Assembly (NCBI GenBank): GCA_022865965.1 | Contig: JALHTS010000159.1 | Coordinates: 1 to 6,406, forward strand | Length of the DNA: 6,406 nucleotides | From: Ignavibacteriaceae bacterium | Lineage (GTDB): Bacteria; Bacteroidota; Ignavibacteria; Ignavibacteriales; Ignavibacteriaceae | Reading direction: 5' to 3' | Part shown: one piece after another, positions 1-4,962 of the stretch | Numbering within the stretch: position 1 is the stretch's first letter | Layout of the letters: the number at the start of each line of letters is the position of its first letter | Translations under genes and position numbers: made by a program | Notes under the pieces: model-generated | Told to the model about the DNA's origin: nothing | Database searches by the model: none | The model's input: the letters and a program-made list of their open reading frames with translations, nothing else

Positions 1-792
1 CTGGTTGGATACGCACTTGGTGGAAATTCCGGAATGACCATTGCCTTTATATTTTCTTTATTAATGAATTTCAGTTCTTACTGGTTTTCAGATAAAATTG
101 TATTAAAGATGTATCGTGCTCAGCAGGTAACCAGGGAACAGGCACCTAAATTTTATAATATGGTTGAACAACTTGCACAGAATGCAAATCTGCCAATGCC
201 CAAAGTTTATCTTATTAATGATCCTACTCCAAATGCTTTTGCTACAGGAAGAAATCCAAAGAATGCTGCAGTTGCAGCAACAACCGGAATTCTTCAGAGT
301 CTTACAAATGATGAGATGGCAGGAGTAATGGCTCACGAACTTTCACATGTTAAGAATCGGGATATTCTTGTAAGTACAATTGCTGCAACTTTAGTTGGAA
401 CTATAACATACATTGCACAAATGGCCGGCTGGCTTGCAATGTTTGGCAGAGGAAATGACAGAGAGGGTGGCAGTGGTTTAGGTGGATTGATATTAATTAT
501 TTTATCACCAATTATTGCTATGCTTTTACAAATGGCAATATCAAGGTCAAGAGAGTTTATGGCTGATTCTGGTGGTGCAAAAATAAGCGGGAACCCGATG
601 GCTTTAGCATCTGCGTTAGAGAAAATTTCCAGAGGAAATCAGATCAAACCTGTGAGCCATAGCAGTGCGGCTTCTGCACATATGTTTATAATCAATCCAT
701 TAAAAGGTGGATTTGGAAAATTATTCTCTACTCATCCATCAACCGAGGAAAGAATAAAAAGGTTGAGAGAAATGGCAATGGGTAGAAGGTAG
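1..792 (+). CDS. htpX: HtpX-family inner-membrane zinc metalloprotease, 5' end outside window
   Basis: HtpX (peptidase family M48) is an inner-membrane protease that cleaves damaged or misfolded membrane proteins at the cytoplasmic face. The reading frame is already open at base 1; 263 codons are visible, and against a usual 280-300 residues only about 20-30 N-terminal residues, with the real start, are missing. ATG 34 lies inside a membrane segment and is not the start. Numbering from base 1, there are hydrophobic segments at about 11-29, 122-148 and 160-180. The zinc motif HELSH is at 112-116 (bases 334-348), and the likely third zinc ligand is Glu185 (bases 553-555) in the SREFMAD motif. 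The family signature NAFATGRNP precedes the catalytic helix. Nothing essential is missing from the visible part. The next gene starts 142 bases downstream, so co-transcription is uncertain. Family assignment is secure from motif order and spacing. Confidence 0.96.
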   Translation: MVGYALGGNSGMTIAFIFSLLMNFSSYWFSDKIVLKMYRAQQVTREQAPKFYNMVEQLAQNANLPMPKVYLINDPTPNAFATGRNPKNAAVAATTGILQSLTNDEMAGVMAHELSHVKNRDILVSTIAATLVGTITYIAQMAGWLAMFGRGNDREGGSGLGGLILIILSPIIAMLLQMAISRSREFMADSGGAKISGNPMALASALEKISRGNQIKPVSHSSAASAHMFIINPLKGGFGKLFSTHPSTEERIKRLREMAMGRR

Positions 793-834
793 TTGGAAGA
801 TGGAAGATGGAAAATGGTAGATGGTAGATGGTGG
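793..834. repeat. Short tandem heptamer repeat, about six imperfect copies
   Basis: Directly after the htpX stop codon the sequence reads as 7-base units: TTGGAAG, ATGGAAG, ATGGAAA, ATGGTAG, ATGGTAG, ATGGTGG. The consensus is ATGGWAG. The last codons of htpX (ATGGCAATGGGTAGAAGG) resemble the unit, so the array may have grown into, or out of, the end of the gene. Heptamer arrays of this general kind occur between genes in several bacterial lineages. No function is visible here, and replication slippage is the simplest origin. Confidence 0.8.
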
Positions 835-882
835 TTTGCAGTAAGCGATAGGCACACTTTATACGTAACACACAGAATTTTT

Positions 883-888
883 TATACT
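883..888 (+). promoter_or_regulatory. Possible -10 element (TATACT) for the 214-residue gene
   Basis: TATACT matches a sigma-70 -10 box at five of six positions and would place a transcript start near 895, leaving about 40 bases before ATG 935. No convincing -35 element lies 16-18 bases upstream. An alternative reading is TTGATA (897-902) with GATATT (920-925), but that would start the transcript almost at the ATG. Such matches are common in AT-rich DNA, so this is only a candidate. Confidence 0.2.
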
Positions 889-925
889 AAAGCGCCTTGA
901 TATAAATTACATTTCTTCTGATATT

Positions 926-930
926 CGGAG
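926..930 (+). promoter_or_regulatory. Ribosome binding site CGGAG that supports ATG 935
   Basis: GGAG (927-930) lies four bases before ATG 935. It matters because 935 is the only ATG in the whole reading frame: no ATG, GTG or TTG follows before the export signal, and the frame is closed upstream by TAA at 866-868. The spacing is slightly short but acceptable. The same five bases can pair with 980-984, the 3' arm of the hairpin inside the gene. Confidence 0.5.
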
Positions 931-934
931 TGCA

Positions 935-1579
935 ATGAATAGAAATTTTTTTAACATAGCCGGAGAAAAACTTAAAATTCTCCGGTTTTTTATTTTTCTT
1001 TTATTTTTCACTTCCATCGGAAAAGCCCAATCCATTAATAACCTGGACATCTTCTACTTACTTATTGATTCCGCCGCAACACAAGCTGCTAAAAATATTT
1101 CTTCAGTCACACCCGAAGTATCTGTGGCTTTTGAGTTGGGTATATACTATACAATTTTTGAGAATCGTATAATTTCTCAACTCAGTTCAAACGGATTAAA
1201 AGTTTTAAGAAGCAGAGATACCAAAAAAGAAATTCCTAATCTTAATTTTGTCATTCAGAATGCCGAAGTAAAATATGGTGAACAAGAAAGGGACGGATTT
1301 CTCGGTGATTTTTATGTATCAAGAGAATTAATACTATCAGGAAATTATTTAATTACTTCATCTGAGGTTCCATCTTCCACTGAATTGAAAGAATTTAATT
1401 ATTCATTTACTGATAAAGTTAAAGTTGAAGATATAGCTAAGATAGAAAACCGATCTTTTCCTTTTACTTCGGGCAAATTGCCATCTGAGCCTTTCTTTTC
1501 AAGTTTATTGGAACCTGTAATAGCTGTTGGCGCAGCTGCAATTGCAGTTATTTTATTCTTTTCTGTTCGAAGCAAGTAG
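935..1579 (+). CDS. Exported protein of unknown function with C-terminal membrane anchor (214 aa)
   Basis: I do not recognise this family. The N-terminus is a signal peptide: basic residues up to Arg17, a Phe/Leu-rich core at about 18-28, then GKAQ with likely cleavage after Ala31 or Gln32. Residues 33-190 form a soluble mixed region containing a stretch around ENRIISQLSSNGLKVLRS, with an alternating hydrophobic pattern typical of an alpha/beta fold. Residues 192-214 form a glycine/alanine-rich membrane segment followed by the short basic tail RSK. The predicted topology is therefore a periplasmic domain held in the inner membrane by its C-terminus. There is no lipobox. The only methionine is the start, so the start choice is firm unless a rare codon such as ATT is used. 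A terminator-shaped hairpin occupies codons 9-17. The gene lies 74 bases upstream of bamD in the same direction, which suggests but does not prove an envelope-assembly role. Confidence 0.8.
   Translation: MNRNFFNIAGEKLKILRFFIFLLFFTSIGKAQSINNLDIFYLLIDSAATQAAKNISSVTPEVSVAFELGIYYTIFENRIISQLSSNGLKVLRSRDTKKEIPNLNFVIQNAEVKYGEQERDGFLGDFYVSRELILSGNYLITSSEVPSSTELKEFNYSFTDKVKVEDIAKIENRSFPFTSGKLPSEPFFSSLLEPVIAVGAAAIAVILFFSVRSK
960..997 (+). terminator. Intrinsic-terminator-shaped hairpin inside the start of the 214-residue gene
   Basis: CCGGAGAA (960-967) and TTCTCCGG (978-985) form a perfect 8-base-pair stem with a 10-base AT-rich loop. The stem can be lengthened by a G-U and an A-U pair (959:986, 958:987). 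It is followed at once by six Ts, one A and five Ts (986-997). This is the standard shape of a rho-independent terminator on the + strand; on the other strand no comparable T-tract follows. It is the only such structure I see in the first 300 bases after htpX, so it could end htpX transcripts, act as an attenuator for the gene that contains it, or be a chance product of Phe-rich signal-peptide codons. Shape is certain; function is inferred. Confidence 0.55.
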
Positions 1580-1586
1580 CAAAAAT

Positions 1587-1594
1587 TACCTTTG
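1587..1594 (+). promoter_or_regulatory. Possible Bacteroidota-type -7 element (TACCTTTG) upstream of bamD
   Basis: TACCTTTG matches the TAnnTTTG consensus of Bacteroidota housekeeping promoters and lies eight bases after the stop codon of the preceding gene. It would give bamD a leader of roughly 55 bases. The partner TTTG expected about 19 bases upstream is not present, only a weak CTGTTC-like stretch. The rest of the 1580-1653 gap holds a direct repeat AATCAAAA (1623-1630 and 1637-1644) and no clear ribosome binding site for bamD. Confidence 0.2.
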
Positions 1595-1653
1595 AAGCAG
1601 ATATGAAAATCTTTATTATTGCAATCAAAATTTAGAAATCAAAACGTAATTTC

Positions 1654-2409
1654 ATGCAAAAAATATTAATAATAGCGTCAGTTTTAATCTTTGTTTGGAG
1701 CTGTTCTTCTTCTTTGGATACGACAAACATGATACCGGAAGAAAGACTTAACTATGCGATCAAATTATATGAGCAAGAAGATTATGAAGATGCGGTTAAT
1801 GAATTTCAGGCATTGATACTGCAGTATCCGGGCAGCACTATTAATGATGATTCTCAATTCTATCTTGCAATGTCAAGATTTAAAAGAGATGAATTTATAC
1901 TTGGAGCATTTGAATTCAGCAAGTTGATTAGAAATATGCCGGCCAGCGAGTATATTCCACAAGCACAATTCATGCTTGCCGAATGTTATTATGAGCTTTC
2001 TCCAAATGTAAATCTTGATCAGGCTTATTCTAAGAAAGCGATAGAAGAATATCAGGCGTTCATTGATTTCTTCCCTTTGAACGAAAAAGTTTTTGAAGCC
2101 GAGCAAAAGATTAAAGAACTAAATAATAAACTGGCTAAAAAAGAGTACGATGCAGCCCGCATTTACGAAAAGCTTCAGTATCAAAATGCTGCAATGAAAT
2201 ATTATGACAGCGTAATGGAAATATATCATGATACTGAATATGCCCCGCTGGCATTGTACAATAAAATATTTATTCTTGATAAAAGAAAAATGACTGATAA
2301 AGCTCTGGAAGAATCAAACAGGTTTTTAGATAAGTATCCTGATCATCCTAATTTCAAAGAAATCCAGTCATTTAAAAATAGTTTAGAAAAAAAGTTGTCT
2401 GCTAATTGA
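1654..2409 (+). CDS. bamD: BamD-like outer-membrane assembly lipoprotein with TPR repeats
   Basis: BamD is the essential lipoprotein partner of BamA in the complex that folds beta-barrels into the outer membrane; it acts at the periplasmic face. The 251-residue length is close to the usual 240-280. The lipoprotein signal ends in FVWSC, with Cys17 as the expected lipidated residue; Trp at the -2 position is unusual for a lipobox. The mature part reads as five TPR-like helical pairs at about residues 28-62, 63-100, 101-145, 146-195 and 196-235. These include the typical segments YAIKLYEQEDYEDAVNEFQ near the N-terminus, AQFMLAECYYEL in the middle and ALEESNRFLDKYPDHP near the C-terminus. The stop overlaps the ATG of the next gene by one base, so the two are probably translationally coupled. 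A generic TPR lipoprotein is the alternative, but the length and repeat layout favour BamD. Confidence 0.88.
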   Translation: MQKILIIASVLIFVWSCSSSLDTTNMIPEERLNYAIKLYEQEDYEDAVNEFQALILQYPGSTINDDSQFYLAMSRFKRDEFILGAFEFSKLIRNMPASEYIPQAQFMLAECYYELSPNVNLDQAYSKKAIEEYQAFIDFFPLNEKVFEAEQKIKELNNKLAKKEYDAARIYEKLQYQNAAMKYYDSVMEIYHDTEYAPLALYNKIFILDKRKMTDKALEESNRFLDKYPDHPNFKEIQSFKNSLEKKLSAN

Positions 2410-2888
2410 TGAGTCAAACATCTAAAAAGATCAGTGATTCAGTAATGACGATGACCGAGCTTGTATTGCCTCATCATACAAATCAGCTTGGTAATTTGCT
2501 TGGCGGACAATTAATGCATTGGATAGATATTTGCGCTGCACTAAGTGCGGCAAAACATAATAACAGAGTTTGTGTCACTGCGTCGGTTGACAGGATTGAT
2601 TTCCATCATCCGATCAAACTGGGTGATGCTGTTACTCTCATCGCATCAATTAACAGGGTTTTTAATACATCAATGGAAGTTGGTGTAAAAGTTTATGCTC
2701 AGAATTTCAGAGAAGACACAAAGATACACAGCAACACAGCATACCTTACTTTTGTGTCAGTCGATAATGACGGAAACACGGTTAAAGCCAAAGAAGCTAT
2801 TCCTGAGACCGTTGATGAAAAAAGACTTTATGATGAAGCCCTTACACGCAGAGAAAACAGACTTAAGACAAGAACTAAGATTACTTAG
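2409..2888 (+). CDS. Hotdog-fold acyl-CoA thioesterase (YciA/BACH type)
   Basis: This cytoplasmic enzyme is expected to hydrolyse acyl-CoA thioesters to free fatty acid and CoA. The hallmark block HTNQLGNLLGGQLMHWID spans residues 23-40. By family analogy Asn25 and Asp40 are the active-site residues, and Gly32-Gly33 begin the central helix that packs in the hotdog fold. The conserved VTASVDRIDFHHPIKLGD block follows, as in ACOT7/YciA relatives. The single domain, 159 residues, is normal for bacterial members, which work as hexamers or similar oligomers. I chose ATG 2409, which shares its A with the bamD stop (TGATG); TTG 2406 would add one residue and is less likely. The last 16 residues form a charged, Arg/Lys-rich tail that shares its DNA with the start of the next gene in another frame. 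Substrate chain length cannot be told. Its place among envelope genes suggests, weakly, a lipid-related housekeeping role. Confidence 0.93.
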   Translation: MSQTSKKISDSVMTMTELVLPHHTNQLGNLLGGQLMHWIDICAALSAAKHNNRVCVTASVDRIDFHHPIKLGDAVTLIASINRVFNTSMEVGVKVYAQNFREDTKIHSNTAYLTFVSVDNDGNTVKAKEAIPETVDEKRLYDEALTRRENRLKTRTKIT

Positions 2889-4962
2889 TCTCCTATTTTT
2901 TTTATTCCTCTTATTCGACCTTTCCTTCGCACAGGTTCCTTTAAATGGTTTCTGCAAATTAAATACCTTCAGTGTTGATTCAGGATACAATTTTATTTTC
3001 AGATTAAACTTTAACACGGATTCTTACTCAGATATAATTTTATCTTCTAGTTTTGATAAACGATCAGCACTCCTTGAGGGATTCGGTATTGGTGAATTTA
3101 AAGACCAGAAAAAAATTACACTCCCTTTATCAACATCTAACATTGAACCTATCTTTAACAGAATAAATGAAATTGAAGGCTATGCTTTTTTATCACGTGC
3201 AGAAAGAACTTTCGGTATTTATTCTTTTTCACAATTCGGTCATCCTTCAATATCCAAACAATACAAATTCAATTCTTATCCCGATAGAATAAGCATCGCA
3301 GATATAAATGGAGATGAACAGAATGAGTTTCTCATTTCAGGAAGCACATTCGATGGACTTTCATTGTTATCTCTTCAGGAAAATAAGTTTGTTGAAGAAA
3401 AGTTAATTGAAAAGACGAGTTTCAGTTTTGCTCATTTTATCGATCTTAATAATGACGGATTTAAAGACATTGCGGCTTACAATCTCTTTAATAGTAATAT
3501 TCATTTCCTTTTTAATAATGGAGAAGGAGTTTTTACTGAAGTAAGAACACTTCCTTACTCTGATCAGGCAACTCAATTCAGAACATTTGATTTTAATTAT
3601 GACTCGTATAACGATCTAATATTGAGTTCAGGTAATTCCATTAAAATTTTTTTTGGTGATTTTCGTTCTGCGTATGATTCGGCGATAACAATTAATACTC
3701 TTTATCCTGTTGATGATTTTGTGATAGGTGATTTTAACCAAGATGGATATTTTGATATCGTTTATCTCTCAAAAGAATCAGGGATTATTTCATCTGTTTT
3801 CGGAAAACCGGATGGCAATTTCTATAAGGAATTTGTTCATCTTAAAAGAGAAAGAATTGAAAGTGTAGTCCTTTACATCAGTAAATTTATTTACGGTGTG
3901 GCTTTTCTTACTGAAAAAGGCGAAGTCGGATTAATTTCGAAACTTTCTTCTGTAGCAGAAGATTTTGATTTAGCAGTCTCAGTTGAACCTGTAGCAATCA
4001 CATATTTTAATAGTGATAGAAATAAAATTTTAGACATTGCATTTTTCGATAAATCAAATAACACACTAAATCTTCTGCTCAGAAATAAAGAAGGGATCCC
4101 GGACAGATTCTATTCAGCTACTGTTTTTAAAGAGCCCGAGTATTTAGTTGTTGATGACAGCAAAAGCAATGAAAAAAAAATCTATTGTTATTCTAATAAT
4201 TCAAGATTGATCGAAATAATAACATTCAATCTTCCAAATGATAATATCAAACGTGAACAATTATACTCTCCCGGTAATTTGATTGATCTAGAGATTTATC
4301 ACATTGACGAAAATAATTCATCGGTTTATATCGCATATAGAAAGGACAATAAATCTTTCTTTGGTGAATTTAAATATCATAACATCAGGTATTCATTTTC
4401 TGAATATTATTCAATAACGGAAAAATGGGTAAATGCGGAAATTATTCCGTTAAATAATCCAATTCTTTTATATTGGAAAACAGAAAAGGAACAGCTTAAT
4501 TTAATTGAATTGTTATTCAACATTGATAAACCCGGAGAAAGGAAACGACAGACTGTTCCGCTCCAAAGAGCAGAAATATTTTCAAGTTCAGATATCACAA
4601 AACAAAAAGATAGTTACAAGCAGATTAGTATAATCCTAACGGGTGAAAGAGATTTCATCTCTATAGTCAGTGCAGATAATGCGAATTTTATTAACGCTGA
4701 TAAGCAACTATCCGGTCTTAGGATAAAAAATAAAAATCACTTATCTTTTGACGGACACAACTCAGTTTTTTTCTACGATGAAAATAAAAAATCAATAAGA
4801 AAAATTGAGTTATCACCCGATAATAAAAGATCTAAATTCCTGGAAATATTTAATAACATTGCAGCAACGGATTTTATTATAGTGAATCCTGATTTAAACA
4901 ACATGCATCTTATTTATCTAAATAAAGAAAATGGTTCAATTTCAGTAAGACAAATACCATGA
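2833..4962 (+). CDS. Exported FG-GAP/VCBS-like double beta-propeller protein (709 aa)
   Basis: The protein begins with a signal peptide: a charged n-region up to Arg20, a Leu/Phe-rich core, and likely cleavage after FAQ near residue 34. I chose ATG 2833 (ATG 2830 just before it is equivalent). The longer frame from 2695 would bury the export signal behind about 65 residues, and no ATG, GTG or TTG lies nearer the core. FG-GAP calcium loops of the D-x-N-x-D-G-x-x-D kind are at residues 59-67 (NFNTDSYSD), 157-165 (DINGDEQNE), 204-212 (DLNNDGFKD), 253-261 (DFNYDSYND) and 300-308 (DFNQDGYFD), with a decayed one at 392-401. Spacing is about 47-49 residues, one propeller blade each. Loop-less blades can be placed at about 110, 348 and throughout 441-687. 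There is no C-terminal anchor or sorting domain, so it is periplasmic or released. It overlaps the thioesterase by 56 bases and the metalloprotease by four. The role is unknown; propellers of this kind usually bind proteins or glycans. Confidence 0.85.
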   Translation: MKPLHAEKTDLRQELRLLSLLFFLFLLFDLSFAQVPLNGFCKLNTFSVDSGYNFIFRLNFNTDSYSDIILSSSFDKRSALLEGFGIGEFKDQKKITLPLSTSNIEPIFNRINEIEGYAFLSRAERTFGIYSFSQFGHPSISKQYKFNSYPDRISIADINGDEQNEFLISGSTFDGLSLLSLQENKFVEEKLIEKTSFSFAHFIDLNNDGFKDIAAYNLFNSNIHFLFNNGEGVFTEVRTLPYSDQATQFRTFDFNYDSYNDLILSSGNSIKIFFGDFRSAYDSAITINTLYPVDDFVIGDFNQDGYFDIVYLSKESGIISSVFGKPDGNFYKEFVHLKRERIESVVLYISKFIYGVAFLTEKGEVGLISKLSSVAEDFDLAVSVEPVAITYFNSDRNKILDIAFFDKSNNTLNLLLRNKEGIPDRFYSATVFKEPEYLVVDDSKSNEKKIYCYSNNSRLIEIITFNLPNDNIKREQLYSPGNLIDLEIYHIDENNSSVYIAYRKDNKSFFGEFKYHNIRYSFSEYYSITEKWVNAEIIPLNNPILLYWKTEKEQLNLIELLFNIDKPGERKRQTVPLQRAEIFSSSDITKQKDSYKQISIILTGERDFISIVSADNANFINADKQLSGLRIKNKNHLSFDGHNSVFFYDENKKSIRKIELSPDNKRSKFLEIFNNIAATDFIIVNPDLNNMHLIYLNKENGSISVRQIP

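Noticed and set aside
34..36. ATG 34 as the htpX start
   Set aside because: The frame is open to base 1 and the preceding 11 codons (ending GGNSG) match the family's membrane segment, so the gene begins outside the window.
103..336. Cys-rich minus-strand reading frame within htpX
   Set aside because: It is antisense to the strongly conserved htpX core; the cysteines come from reversed GCA/ACA-type codons, and no start signal is seen.
1623..1644. Direct repeat AATCAAAA (two copies 14 bases apart) as an operator
   Set aside because: Eight-base AT-rich repeats are expected by chance here, and there is no symmetry or known regulator match.
2406..2408. TTG 2406 as thioesterase start
   Set aside because: ATG 2409 follows immediately and shares one base with the bamD stop; it is the simpler start and changes only one residue.
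2695..2832. Longer N-terminus for the propeller protein, starting at ATG 2695
   Set aside because: It would lie wholly within the conserved thioesterase in another frame and put about 46 extra residues before a clear signal peptide. ATG 2830/2833 gives a normal export signal.
2757..3017. Minus-strand reading frame of 86 codons rich in Lys/Asn/Phe
   Set aside because: It is antisense to the thioesterase end and the propeller signal peptide; its composition is what reversed T-rich signal codons would give.
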